This document shows, in pieces, positions 18,037-27,700 of a DNA stretch of 64,000 nt; the stretch's first letter is position 1, and each line of letters begins with the position of its first letter. The position numbers were made by a program, and so were the translations under genes. The notes below the pieces were generated by a model. It did no database searches. It was not told the DNA's origin and was given only the letters and a program-made list of their open reading frames with translations. Origin of the DNA: Affinundibacterium amnicola (GTDB taxonomy: Bacteria; Pseudomonadota; Gammaproteobacteria; Burkholderiales; Burkholderiaceae_D); contig NZ_JACOFU010000009.1 of assembly GCF_014284275.1 (NCBI RefSeq), forward strand, positions 1-64,000, written 5' to 3'.

Positions 18037-19281
18037 TTAGATCTTTTTACGAGTATTTGTGCCAACCCCGACAGCAGTAAAAATCGCGCATAGCTGAAAT
18101 AGGCCGATACAAGCAAAGACCCAGTTTGGATGGTGTGCATCCATAATCGCGCCAAACAAGACGGGTGAAAATGCCAATCCAATATCCAGACCAGAATATA
18201 CAACCCCATACACGCGTCCAGTTGCGTTTTTAGGCGAGGCTGCACGGATCAACAGATCGCGTGATGGACCAGCAATGCCGGCACCGAGCCCAACCGCACC
18301 CATAAGCACCACCGCCATGCCAGCAGAGATCCATCCAGTGGCCAGTATCATCGCGATCAGCGCAGAAAAGGAGAATGCCACGCTAATGGTTTTGTCGTGA
18401 TTGCTGGTTTTGGCGGCGATAAAGCCGCCCCAGATCATGCCCAGCGCCGAAGTCAACATATAAGCAGTGTACGCAGCCGTCGCCCAGCTTAAGGACATGC
18501 CATACACTTCGCGTAATGCGGTCGGTGAAAAGCTTTGGATGCCACCAATGCCCATAGAAATCATGAAGAAAAACAGGAAGCACATCCATACCGCAGGCAA
18601 GCGCATGAAATGAAATAAACCATTTTCCTGATGTGCAGCTGCGATATTTGTATTGCTTGTTTGTGGCTTTGTATCTGTGTGTAGCAGTTCACGGTACACA
18701 AATAAAATGACTAACACGATGATGGGGAGGATAGTCGCAGACATTAAGGCAACGCGCCAATTATATAAATTCGCTAGCGTGACTAAAAATACCGGAGCTG
18801 CAGCCCAGCCAAGATTACCGCTAATGCCATGCACAGAGAAGGCATGGCTTAGTCTTTGGGTCGTGACACATTTGTTGAGGATGGTGTAGTCCGCTGGATG
18901 AAATACACTATTTCCTAAACCTGCCAGCATCGAGCCCAACATCAAGACCAGATAATTGGGGGCGAGCGCTAACACGAATGCAGATAGTGCAAGACAACTA
19001 ATACCAAAAAATAGCACCGCTCGTGCGCCAACTTTATCGACCACAAACCCAGCTAGGGCTTGTCCGATGCCAGAGATCACAAAGAAAGCACTCATTAATA
19101 AGCCTAGTTCTGCATAAGATAATCCAAATGCCTCCTTTAACCAGGGAAACAAGGGTGCCAAAATCATGTGAAAAAAGTGCGAAATTCCATGTGCCAGGCC
19201 GACCAGGCTGATCACCAGCGCATCTTGTTTGAAACTATTTGGCGCCGGTACGGTGTTGTGGCTTGCGGTGATACTGCTCAT
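18037..19281 (-). CDS. MFS exporter, fosmidomycin-resistance (Fsr)-like
   Basis: 414 residues with about 12 transmembrane helices. The N-terminal half has G-L-A-H-G-I-S-H-F-F-H, A-G-F-V-V-D-K-V-G-A-R (motif A) and F-H-P-A-D-Y-T-I-L-N, a pattern typical of the Fsr group of drug-type exporters; H-A-F-S-V-H-G-I-S-G-N-L-G-W lies in the following helix. It is divergent from an AraC regulator, with an 11-bp repeat array between them, an arrangement like E. coli NimT/NimR. Export of a toxic compound or metabolite is likely; the substrate is unknown. Confidence 0.88.
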   Translation of the reverse strand: MSSITASHNTVPAPNSFKQDALVISLVGLAHGISHFFHMILAPLFPWLKEAFGLSYAELGLLMSAFFVISGIGQALAGFVVDKVGARAVLFFGISCLALSAFVLALAPNYLVLMLGSMLAGLGNSVFHPADYTILNKCVTTQRLSHAFSVHGISGNLGWAAAPVFLVTLANLYNWRVALMSATILPIIVLVILFVYRELLHTDTKPQTSNTNIAAAHQENGLFHFMRLPAVWMCFLFFFMISMGIGGIQSFSPTALREVYGMSLSWATAAYTAYMLTSALGMIWGGFIAAKTSNHDKTISVAFSFSALIAMILATGWISAGMAVVLMGAVGLGAGIAGPSRDLLIRAASPKNATGRVYGVVYSGLDIGLAFSPVLFGAIMDAHHPNWVFACIGLFQLCAIFTAVGVGTNTRKKI

Positions 19282-19385
19282 AGCGAAACGTCCTGTTGAA
19301 TAATCCTTAGTAAGGTCAAAGTGTAAGCAAATAATGCTCGTCTGTTTTAAGATAAACAGTCATAATTTGTCGATTATGTGACAAG

Positions 19386-19429
19386 TGAGTGCCAAATGAG
19401 TAGCAGATGAGTGCCAAATGAGTAGCAAT
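19386..19429 (+). repeat. 11-bp tandem repeat array (4 units) in the MFS/AraC divergent promoter
   Basis: Four consecutive 11-base units begin at 19386, 19397, 19408 and 19419. Units 1 and 3 are TGAGTGCCAAA; units 2 and 4 are TGAGTAGCAGA and TGAGTAGCAAT. Seen another way, a perfect 20-bp direct repeat (19386-19405 and 19408-19427) recurs every 22 bp, two helical turns. AraC-family dimers bind direct repeats on one DNA face, so this is a good candidate operator for the adjacent regulator, about 105 bases from the MFS start. Confidence 0.65.
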
Positions 19430-19479
19430 TCTTTGTCAATTGAATTCAAAGCGAAGTCAGCCTAAACCCAAAGTTAACG

Positions 19480-20340
19480 ATGTCACAAGTTCCGTTTACC
19501 CATACTGATTCACCACCCGCGAGTCTGTCGCCCACAATCGCACGACCTGTGCGGGTTGTTGCGCGTAATTTGGAAGCCGATGAATTACTGCGGGCGCATC
19601 AACATGCATGGGGACAAGTGACCTATGCTCTGGATGGCGCAGTGCAAGTGAACGCGAATCAACAAACCTGGTTTGTTCCGCCACTGAGAGCGATTTGGAT
19701 TCCACCAAGGATTGAGCATGAGGTGCGCACACTGGAGCGCGCTCAGTTACGCGCGATTTATGTCGATTCATCGGTCGCGCCGATAACTGGCGATGATTGC
19801 GTGGTGTTGGAAGTTTCCGCCTTAATGCGTGAATTAGTGCGTTCATTGACCGCAATCGAATTGAATCAATGGGGTTCCGGTGAATCGTATCATCAGGATC
19901 ATCCTTCGTTGATCAGAGCGGGAAGAACGCAGCGCGAATCGCATCTTGCTGCATGTTTATTAGATGAACTTGCACACGCAGCACCACTACCTTTGAATGT
20001 GCCAATGCCGCGTGATACACGTCTGCGTCATCTATGCGAACTGCTAATTGTTGATCCTGCTTTGAATGCGAGCCTGTCTGATTTATCGAAACAAGTTGGC
20101 GCCTCTGAGCGCACTTTAGCGCGTTTATTTCAAGCAGAAATGCAAATGAGTTTTGGTTTGTGGCGACAACAGATGCGACTGGCACGCGCGGCGCCTTTGA
20201 TCGCCAGCGGCAAACCTCTGTCTGTGGTGGCCGCCGAACTGGGTTATGCGAGCCAATCAGCTTTTTCTGCGATGTTCAAAAAGACGTTTGGACAAACTCC
20301 TTCCAAATTTTTTCGAACATCAGAACAGAGTTTTGATTAA
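19480..20340 (+). CDS. AraC-family regulator with N-terminal cupin (NimR-like)
   Basis: 286 residues. A cupin-type sensor domain (about 35-125) has A-H-Q-H-A-W-G-Q-V-T-Y-A and W-I-P-P-R-I-E-H-E-V. The C-terminal AraC domain (about 185-280) has L-S-D-L-S-K-Q-V-G-A-S-E-R-T-L-A-R-L-F as first helix-turn-helix and A-A-E-L-G-Y-A-S-Q-S-A-F-S-A-M-F-K as second. This architecture is that of NimR/YeaM-type regulators, which control a divergent MFS exporter; that is also the context here. The likely operator is the 11-bp repeat array upstream of the gene. Autoregulation is probable. No strong Shine-Dalgarno sequence precedes the ATG. Confidence 0.9.
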   Translation: MSQVPFTHTDSPPASLSPTIARPVRVVARNLEADELLRAHQHAWGQVTYALDGAVQVNANQQTWFVPPLRAIWIPPRIEHEVRTLERAQLRAIYVDSSVAPITGDDCVVLEVSALMRELVRSLTAIELNQWGSGESYHQDHPSLIRAGRTQRESHLAACLLDELAHAAPLPLNVPMPRDTRLRHLCELLIVDPALNASLSDLSKQVGASERTLARLFQAEMQMSFGLWRQQMRLARAAPLIASGKPLSVVAAELGYASQSAFSAMFKKTFGQTPSKFFRTSEQSFD

Positions 20341-20377
20341 GCTTGGTGCCATCAATATCATCGATTGCGTTCGTCGC

Positions 20378-23300
20378 TTATTGCGGATGCTTGGTGAGAT
20401 AGTCGCGCAATGCTACTTTGAGCGGCTCGATCAATACGATGATCTGAGCAAATAAGGCGTCGACTTCTGAGAACTCATGTTGCTTGCCTTTTTGTTCTAT
20501 GGACTTCGCCAAAACTTCGATTGGCTGCGCACGAAAATTTCCGACTAAACCTTTGAATGTATGCGCACTTCGATAGAGTAATTCCGCATCTGCATCTTGA
20601 ATCGCCAGACGAATTTCATCGATTTGTTTGTCACAGCCAGCTAAAAATAGTGGTGTGATAATTTGTATGACTTCCGCATCACCCTGTAAAAGCGCGGCAC
20701 TAAAATCAAATTCAGATTGCGCGGAAGTCGACCAATGATCGAGTACGTCCTCATTTTGCATCTGATCGGGGTGTGCTTTCGCGCTATTGATATCACGATG
20801 TGCAGCGAGTAGTTCGAGTAGTTCTCGCAGATTGTCTGACTTAATCGGTTTGGATAAATAATCATCCATTCCAGCTTCAATGCAGCGCTCTTTATCGCCA
20901 GGCATCGCGTTGGCTGTCATTGCAATAATCGGGATATGCTGGTCTTCGGTTTCCAACTGGCGGATAATTTGCGTTGCCTCAATGCCACCCATTTCCGGCA
21001 TTTGCATATCCATCAAAATCACATCGTATGCATGAGATTTAAATTTTTCAACCGCCATGCTGCCATTCTCGGCAACGTCCGCAATATGCCCCCATTTTTC
21101 TAGCAAACTGATCGCAAGTTTCTGATTGATAGGATTATCTTCTGCCACTAATACTTGTAATTGGGTTTGCTCGGGGTAGCTATCTTCCGCGACCAGATTA
21201 ATGTAATGGATCGCGCCAGTAGCCACGCCTTGAAATATCGCATCAATTGCGATTTGCAATTCACTTTGACTAATTGGTTTGCGTACATAGCCGGCAATGC
21301 CGATGGCTTCGCATCGTTGTGCATCATCGTGCAAAGCGGCAGAGGACAGCATTAACATTTTTCCGTTGCCGAGCAGATGTCGTTTGTGTATTTGCTCCGC
21401 CAAACGAAAGCCATCCATTTCTGGCATGCAGGCATCGAGTAAAATCAAACTGAACTGGCGCTGAGTTTGAGCTTGCTGACCTAAAATGTCGAGTGCTTCG
21501 CCTGCACTGCTAGCGACCGTCACATCCATTTGCCAATGGCGTAAAGTATCGCCAATATACTTTTGATTGATGAGATTATCATCGACAATTAATGCACTTA
21601 ATCCTTGCAGATGCATCTGTTGCAAGGGCGCGCTATTGGCCAGACTGAAGCCAAAATCGGCAGAAAAATAAAAACAACTTCCGCGCCCGATATCGCTTTG
21701 CACTTGCAATTGTCCATTCATTGCTTGTACCAAGCGCGATGAAATCGATAGACCTAATCCAGTGCCACCATATTTGCGCGTGGTGGAAGCGTCCGCCTGA
21801 CTAAATGCCTGGAAGATGTGCTCCTGCTTGTCAGCTTCTATCCCAATACCCTGATCGGTCACGCTGAAATGTAAACGCGCTACTTCATCTTGTAATTCAA
21901 CCAGATTGATATCAATCGTGATTGTGCCATGGTGGCTGAACTTAATCGCATTGACTAACAAGTTGCTGAGAACTTGCCTGAGCTTGCCCGGATCGCCAAT
22001 CAGAATTTCGGGTAGCTCTGGATCGATTTGATATACCAATTCAATGTTCTTTTGATCTGCTCTGAGCGCCGATGCTTTGAGCATGGTTGCAATCAATTCT
22101 CGAATCGGGAATTCGATTTTTTCTAGAACAATTTTTCCAGATTCAATTTTTGAAAAATCTAAAATATCATTAATGATTTCTAGCAGAGAATGGGACGACA
22201 CTTTGACTAGTTCGAGATATTCCCGCTGTTGTGAATTTAAGTGTGTGTCCAAGGCCAGTTCCGTCATGCCGATAATACCGTTCATGGGCGTACGGATCTC
22301 GTGGCTCATGGTCGCCAAGAATTCACTCTTTGCTTTGCTAGCGTCTTCCGCTCCTACCTTCGCTTTGATTAATGCAGCTTCTACTTCCTTGCGGCTGGTG
22401 ATGTCGCGACATGAACCATAGATGCTGCCATCTGGTAATAATGCAGCATTCATTTCGACGGGAACGCTGCCACCATTTTTCTTGAGCAATTGGATTTCTT
22501 GACGAATCAATTTTTCATTTTTTAAGCGGCTGGTAAAGACCTGTTTCGCGGATGCACGATGTTGTTCGGGCAGCAGCGAATAAATCCTTGTTCCTAGTAA
22601 TTCTTCCCGACTAAAGTTGAGCATATTGAGTGCCAGATCATTGACGTAAATCCAGCGTTCGTCTTTGTCGGCAACAAAAACGGCATCCGCGGCATAATCT
22701 AAAATCATGCGCTGCTTGTTTTCACTTTCACGTAATGCAAATTGTGCGGCTAAGCGCTCCGTAATGTCTTGAAAAGCGGCGACCGATCCGACAATTTCAT
22801 CGTTCTCTATAATCGGGGAAGCAACGATTGAAATTGGAAAAAGTCTGCCAGAACGATGTTGAAAATATTCTTGATCCGAACGATAAACCTGACCTTGCGT
22901 AACCGCACGGTTAATCGGACAATCAGCTTGCGCCACGGGGTCGCCATTGTGATGCCGCGCATGAATCAAGTCGTGCAGACTTTTCCCGCGCAGTTCTGTC
23001 AGAGACCAACCTAAGATTTTTTCCGCTTCTAAATTAAGAAAATTACAGTTGCCTGCTGCATCTAAGGTATAAACACCTTCACCTAAAGTGTTCATCACAT
23101 TTTGCAAAAGCTGTTTACTCGTGTTGATCTCGTCGGTTAACGCGCGCTCTTGTGTGATGTCTGTGCGGATAGAAATATACTGATATGGCTTTTTTTCAAG
23201 GTCTAAAAATGGCACGATACTGGCATTTGTCCAATACATACTGCCATCTTTGGCACGATTGCGGATATCGCCATGCCAAACTTTTCCCTGACTGATTGTT

Positions 23301-23941
23301 TGCCACATGTCAGCAAAAAAATCTTGACTATGCAAGCGCGAGTTAACGATACGGTGATTTTGACCTAATAGTTCTTCGCGCGTGTATTGACTGATTTGGC
23401 AGAACTTATCATTGGCATAAATCAGGTTTCCTTGTGCATCGGTGATGCTGACAATCGCATGTTGATCGAGCGCAAATTGCTGGTTTTCAATCGCCACTAA
23501 AGCCGCTTGTAATTCATCGCGTGTATGCAAGATTTCGCTGACTAATCCGGCTAAGAGTGTGCTTAGATTTTCCAGACTATCGTCGTCGGCCAAATGCTTG
23601 CCTAACTGTGCCAATACTTCATTAGTCGTATGACGTAAGGTTTGCATGACCTGTTGGCGTAGCTCCGATTCATGGCGTAAATTTTGATTGGCTGCCATCA
23701 ATTCGTCAGAACTGAGTTCAAGACTCCGTTTGCCGAGCGCCAGATCGCGATCTGCTTGTTCGTAAGCTTCGTCAACTTGCGTCATAAATTGACGCATTCC
23801 CTTTAATGCTTTTATCGCCTCGGCACTCAAGTTGCTGTCGTCGGATAGATTGTCGAATTCGCTGAGAATACGGTTCAACTGTGTCTCATCGTGAATACCC
23901 AGTAAGCGCTTTTGTTGTCGTTGGGACAGCTTGTGTCGCAT
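20378..23941 (-). CDS. Hybrid sensor histidine kinase with three PAS, two receiver domains and HPt
   Basis: 1187 residues, no membrane segment, so cytosolic. Order: N-terminal helical region (1-165), PAS about 170-285, 290-410 and 415-535, HisKA with the phosphorylated His near 546 (S-H-E-I-R-T-P-M-N-G), HATPase (D-Q-G-I-G-I; G-G-T-G-L-G-L), receiver 1 about 780-900 (L-L-D-A-C-M-P-E-M-D-G), receiver 2 about 925-1050 (L-M-D-M-Q-M-P-E-M-G-G) and HPt near 1127 (H-T-F-K-G). It can run a complete internal phosphorelay. Its ATG shares a base with the FIST stop (TAATG), and GGAGAG precedes it. It is the last gene of the signalling operon and is probably controlled by the FIST protein. Confidence 0.94.
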   Translation of the reverse strand: MRHKLSQRQQKRLLGIHDETQLNRILSEFDNLSDDSNLSAEAIKALKGMRQFMTQVDEAYEQADRDLALGKRSLELSSDELMAANQNLRHESELRQQVMQTLRHTTNEVLAQLGKHLADDDSLENLSTLLAGLVSEILHTRDELQAALVAIENQQFALDQHAIVSITDAQGNLIYANDKFCQISQYTREELLGQNHRIVNSRLHSQDFFADMWQTISQGKVWHGDIRNRAKDGSMYWTNASIVPFLDLEKKPYQYISIRTDITQERALTDEINTSKQLLQNVMNTLGEGVYTLDAAGNCNFLNLEAEKILGWSLTELRGKSLHDLIHARHHNGDPVAQADCPINRAVTQGQVYRSDQEYFQHRSGRLFPISIVASPIIENDEIVGSVAAFQDITERLAAQFALRESENKQRMILDYAADAVFVADKDERWIYVNDLALNMLNFSREELLGTRIYSLLPEQHRASAKQVFTSRLKNEKLIRQEIQLLKKNGGSVPVEMNAALLPDGSIYGSCRDITSRKEVEAALIKAKVGAEDASKAKSEFLATMSHEIRTPMNGIIGMTELALDTHLNSQQREYLELVKVSSHSLLEIINDILDFSKIESGKIVLEKIEFPIRELIATMLKASALRADQKNIELVYQIDPELPEILIGDPGKLRQVLSNLLVNAIKFSHHGTITIDINLVELQDEVARLHFSVTDQGIGIEADKQEHIFQAFSQADASTTRKYGGTGLGLSISSRLVQAMNGQLQVQSDIGRGSCFYFSADFGFSLANSAPLQQMHLQGLSALIVDDNLINQKYIGDTLRHWQMDVTVASSAGEALDILGQQAQTQRQFSLILLDACMPEMDGFRLAEQIHKRHLLGNGKMLMLSSAALHDDAQRCEAIGIAGYVRKPISQSELQIAIDAIFQGVATGAIHYINLVAEDSYPEQTQLQVLVAEDNPINQKLAISLLEKWGHIADVAENGSMAVEKFKSHAYDVILMDMQMPEMGGIEATQIIRQLETEDQHIPIIAMTANAMPGDKERCIEAGMDDYLSKPIKSDNLRELLELLAAHRDINSAKAHPDQMQNEDVLDHWSTSAQSEFDFSAALLQGDAEVIQIITPLFLAGCDKQIDEIRLAIQDADAELLYRSAHTFKGLVGNFRAQPIEVLAKSIEQKGKQHEFSEVDALFAQIIVLIEPLKVALRDYLTKHPQ

Positions 23942-25089
23942 TACAGACTCTCCGCTAAATACGTGATCGTCATGGTTTGGTTATGCAAGCTACAGCTTTC
24001 TAGTCGATAGCCAGGACAGATTTCACCGTTGGAATAAAAACCGCACAGCGTGGCATTAGTGCCGAGAATATCCTGCACTGCTTCAATCTCTTCATCCACT
24101 CGACCACCCATCACTAATTTTCTGCCGACACAACTGACCAGTAGACCTAAGGTCTGCCCATATGCCGGTTCTCTATTTGCGATGCTAGCCTGCGCCGCTG
24201 TTTCTGCGCCATCGACTAAGTCATTAGTATGCGCATGCATCAGTCTTAAATAGCCATTGGGATTAATTTCTCCGGCTAATACCAAGCTTCTAGCCGTTGC
24301 GTCGATTCCTAATATGGTGCGAATTTGCCCTAGCGATTCGCGTGCATCACTGAGCATTTCAAATGGAAATAACAGCCCAGATCCAGGTAAATCTTTCGCA
24401 TACTCGCCCAAGTAACGTTGATACACTTCTAGTGCAGGTTCGCCATCAAGTTCATACAAAATATTCCCCGCGCTACGTGTTACTTTGCGGGTCGGACCAA
24501 AGGGTTTCCAGCCACCAAAGCTGCCATGAGAGAACACAAGTTTGTCTCCAGAAAAACCGATTCCGACGATGGCTGATGTTGAAACACCGGCATTCGATAG
24601 CGTATATGTTTTGACGAAAGCACCATCGTCTGCAGCAAGGCCGCCAGTGATCGGCAATGAATCGCCAAGTTCACTGACGATGCCTTCAATCATGGCACTT
24701 CCATTAATATTGACACCTTGGCCGAGTACCAGCAAAGCACGCAATTCAGTGCTGTGCAATTGTGTTGCTAATGCTTTGCCAGCATCGAATGAATGTTCCA
24801 TCGCTGTGATTTCAGCAGTGGCGATTTTGAACTGGGTTGAAGCAAATCGTATTGCCGTGATGACGGTGGTTTGCGTTGAAACGCCGGCCGAGGTGATTTC
24901 GCCGGCTGTGCTGCAACCAGCTCGCTGCGCGTTGGGAAAGTAGCTTGCGAGTGCCATATGCAGTTCAGGGGCGGCGAAATGTTCGGTGTACCCAAACACC
25001 AAAACTAGTTGCGGGTCTATGCTGGCTAAATCTGCTAGCTGATCCAAATCTGTAGAGAGATCTCTCAATATCAGCTGCTTGATTTCCAT
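23941..25089 (-). CDS. FIST sensor domain protein
   Basis: 382 residues comprising FIST N- and C-terminal domains. Recognisable parts are L-V-L-V-F-G-Y near the N-terminus, R-A-G-C-S-T-A-G-E-I, the G-G-L-A-A-D-D-G stretch, and C-terminal G-F-Y-S-N-G-E-I-C-P, a FIST_C hallmark. FIST domains are proposed to bind small ligands such as amino acids and are commonly linked to histidine kinases or c-di-GMP enzymes; a heme-NO link is known for some relatives. Start ATG has GGAGAT 6 bases upstream. It is translationally coupled to the hybrid kinase (1-base overlap) and follows the HD-GYP regulator gene by 102 bases. Confidence 0.93.
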   Translation of the reverse strand: MEIKQLILRDLSTDLDQLADLASIDPQLVLVFGYTEHFAAPELHMALASYFPNAQRAGCSTAGEITSAGVSTQTTVITAIRFASTQFKIATAEITAMEHSFDAGKALATQLHSTELRALLVLGQGVNINGSAMIEGIVSELGDSLPITGGLAADDGAFVKTYTLSNAGVSTSAIVGIGFSGDKLVFSHGSFGGWKPFGPTRKVTRSAGNILYELDGEPALEVYQRYLGEYAKDLPGSGLLFPFEMLSDARESLGQIRTILGIDATARSLVLAGEINPNGYLRLMHAHTNDLVDGAETAAQASIANREPAYGQTLGLLVSCVGRKLVMGGRVDEEIEAVQDILGTNATLCGFYSNGEICPGYRLESCSLHNQTMTITYLAESL

Positions 25090-25191
25090 CTTTTATCTCC
25101 AGCTCAATGTGTGCGTAGCAATCCTGACTGAGTGCTTCTTGAGATGTTGTAAGAAACAGTGGATATTACACGCGTGGGATTGCGTTTCAAT

Positions 25192-26262
25192 TTAATAGGA
25201 ACCAAATACTTTAAGATCATCACTATCTTCGCGATAGCGTTCTTTGATGGCCAACACTTGTGAGAAATCAGCCAGAAATGCATCCACACATAGTGGATCA
25301 AAATGCTGGCCACTACCATCTTTCAAAAATTCGATAGCGCGATCAACTTCCCAAGCGCGTTTATAGGGGCGCTCGGAAGTTAATGCGTCAAACACATCAG
25401 CAACCGCAACAATGCGTGCCGACAAAGGAATATTTGTGCCGCTTAGACCGTTTGGATAGCCACTGCCGTCGAATTTTTCATGATGGGAAAGTGCAATCTC
25501 GGCACCCATTTGCAAAGTTTCTGATGCGCTGCCAGCCAAAATTTGGTGACCTAAGCTCGCGTGCGTTTTCATGATGGAAAATTCATCTGCGCTTAGTTTG
25601 CCTGGTTTGAGCAAAATATGATCAGGAATGCCAACTTTGCCGATGTCGTGCATGGGTGCGGCTTCTAAAATCATCGCTTGTACAGATTCTGGCAATCGCA
25701 GGTTTTTTGCAATTAGACAGGAGTAATTCGCCATGCGCACAATATGCGCGCCAGTTTCTGGATCACGTGAATCGGCCGCTTTACACAGCCGCAATATGGT
25801 TTCTTGTTCGCGCGCTCGAATCTCTAAAATCGCTTTTTGTACTTCAGCATCAAGCCAAGAAGCGCGGTTTTCCAGATATCGCTGATTGCGCCGCAGTGCC
25901 AGCATATTTTTTGTGCGTGCCAAAAATTCGATTTTATCGACGGGTTTAATCAAGAAATCATTGGCACCAACTTCGAGCGCTTCATAACGTAGTGCGACTT
26001 CGTCGTTCGCGGTGATCATTAAGACGGGAATGTCAGCGCAGTGCTTTAGTGTGCGAAAGCGCCGAATGAATTCTATGCCATTCATTGCAGGCATCATGTA
26101 ATCGACTAAGACGACATCAGGGACATGGTCTTGACACCAAGCGAGCGCAGATTCGGGTACTAGAAAGCTGATCGAGGAACATTGTTCAATTTTTTCTAGC
26201 AAACGACAAAGTAAGGTCACATTAATCTGTGCATCATCGATGACTAACACTTGCATTTCCAT
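25192..26262 (-). CDS. Response regulator with HD-GYP phosphodiesterase domain
   Basis: 356 residues: receiver domain 1-125 with the phospho-acceptor in V-L-V-D-Y-M-M-P and the Lys of L-I-K-P-V, a helical linker, then HD-GYP (about 160-345). The catalytic set is complete: H-D-I-G-K-V-G-I-P, H-H-E-K-F-D-G-S-G-Y-P-N-G and A-D-V-F-D-A-L-T-S-x-R-P-Y. HD-GYP enzymes of this RpfG type hydrolyse c-di-GMP. It leads the three-gene unit HD-GYP / FIST / hybrid kinase, so it is likely the phosphorelay output. ATG at 26262 has CGGAG 8 bases upstream. Confidence 0.95.
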   Translation of the reverse strand: MEMQVLVIDDAQINVTLLCRLLEKIEQCSSISFLVPESALAWCQDHVPDVVLVDYMMPAMNGIEFIRRFRTLKHCADIPVLMITANDEVALRYEALEVGANDFLIKPVDKIEFLARTKNMLALRRNQRYLENRASWLDAEVQKAILEIRAREQETILRLCKAADSRDPETGAHIVRMANYSCLIAKNLRLPESVQAMILEAAPMHDIGKVGIPDHILLKPGKLSADEFSIMKTHASLGHQILAGSASETLQMGAEIALSHHEKFDGSGYPNGLSGTNIPLSARIVAVADVFDALTSERPYKRAWEVDRAIEFLKDGSGQHFDPLCVDAFLADFSQVLAIKERYREDSDDLKVFGSY

Positions 26263-26506
26263 TCAACTACTCCGGTGACAACACATGAGTTTGGCGGAAG
26301 TAATGCATTTACGACAAAGGGGAAGTCGTTAATGCGAATGAAAATGATAGCCTAAATAAATCTTTACTGAGAGTAAGAAGTTGGGAAATTAAGAATGTTT
26401 ATCAAATTGTGTCTTTTCTGACTGACAGTAGAAAAGACACTTCAAGGCGGATAGACAAAAATTTGCCTTTTGATTAAGTGATGTCTGTGTAAAGAGCAGA
26501 AGGTGC

Positions 26507-26890
26507 TTATACCGCTGATGCTGCTTTCTGTTTGTTCGCTTTGTATCGTGCATGAAAGCTAATTGCGATGCAGACCAGACCTAACATAATGATCGTGCTG
26601 TGTGAATTAGTATGTTCTTTAATCAAGATAAAATTCATGATCCCAATGAACGTGATCAATGTCCCCCAACATAAAAAACTGAGGCGGCGCAGATCATAAA
26701 TTGATAGCGATTGGATGCGCCATAGCATGCCGAGACTGAGCAAAGGCAGCAATAAAATCACCGCACTACCTAATGTGCTAGCCATTTTTTGATCGACAAA
26801 CAATGCGCCAAACAAGGGCAGGCAAGCCAAACCTGCCATCAAAGACAGAACTAGAAAGACGGTACTTAAAAACAATTTTTCGCGCAGCAT
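26507..26890 (-). CDS. Small four-helix membrane protein of unknown function
   Basis: 127 residues, almost entirely hydrophobic, with four predicted transmembrane helices of 18-22 residues and a short basic C-terminal end (R-Y-K-A-N-K-Q-K). I do not recognise a family. Codon use is like that of its neighbours. It is separate from the HD-GYP gene (about 245 bases before it holds no gene) and is divergent from the PilZ gene across about 290 bases. Confidence 0.65.
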   Translation of the reverse strand: MLREKLFLSTVFLVLSLMAGLACLPLFGALFVDQKMASTLGSAVILLLPLLSLGMLWRIQSLSIYDLRRLSFLCWGTLITFIGIMNFILIKEHTNSHSTIIMLGLVCIAISFHARYKANKQKAASAV

Positions 26891-27181
26891 GTTGTATCAA
26901 TATTGAGATGAACCCAGAAAGAGGGCAAGCGCAGCATCGTAGCAAAAAACCGCGCTTGATAGTAGATTTCTTGCACCCATGTGATGGATCAAGGCTTGCG
27001 TTGATGCAGTAAGTAAGTCTATATTTGCATGCAAGAACGTAATTTCGATGAATTCATACTTGCTTGCTAATTCCCCTGATTATTTACAGGCAGTAAAGTG
27101 AGTGCGTGATAAACTTGCATTGAATTCGTCTAACATTAGACTAAACACAGATGAACATTTGGCGAGCAAGCAAACAGCGTT

Positions 27182-27685
27182 ATGACAAAAATTATTAGCG
27201 ATCAAGCCAAGAGTGAGCACCCGCTGGTAGCACAAATCCGGCAGGAAGCTGTGATGCCTAAAGAGAACGCATCAGCGCAGTTTAATCCCCCAAGCATTCC
27301 AACTAAATTATCCCGCATCGAAAGCCGCATACATAAACGCTATCTGGTGAAATGGCGGATTGCGATTGTGTACGAAGGTGGTAAAGGTAAAAAAACCTTC
27401 CACGGTCGCGTCAATGAAATCTCCTTGGGCGGCTTGAGCATACATTGTGATTACAATGTTTTTCATGATGGAAAAGTCATCCTATTGCTAGCATTACCAC
27501 CATTGAATGCAGGTGCACGAGAGAAAATCTTGGAAATCACCTGTCGTATGAATTACACCATCCTATCGCAGAAATTATTTCGCATCGGGCTAGAGTTTGT
27601 CGAATTTCGTCAAGGTGACAGAAAACTGCTGGAAGAGCGATTGGAAATCAGCAACGCTGGTGGAATTGGCTACTCAGAAAGCTGA
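27182..27685 (+). CDS. PilZ domain protein, probable c-di-GMP receptor
   Basis: 167 residues: a disordered N-terminus of about 45 residues, then a PilZ domain (about 55-160). The c-di-GMP-binding elements are R-I-H-K-R-Y-L-V-K-W-R, an R-x(n)-R region preceding the barrel, and N-E-I-S-L-G-G-L-S, matching D/N-x-S-x-x-G. This makes direct c-di-GMP binding plausible. It lies near an HD-GYP phosphodiesterase gene and may read the same second messenger. There are no other domains, so it would act through protein contacts. The ATG at 27182 has only weak ribosome-binding sequence. Confidence 0.85.
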   Translation: MTKIISDQAKSEHPLVAQIRQEAVMPKENASAQFNPPSIPTKLSRIESRIHKRYLVKWRIAIVYEGGKGKKTFHGRVNEISLGGLSIHCDYNVFHDGKVILLLALPPLNAGAREKILEITCRMNYTILSQKLFRIGLEFVEFRQGDRKLLEERLEISNAGGIGYSES

Positions 27686-27700
27686 TGAATTTGGGCGACA

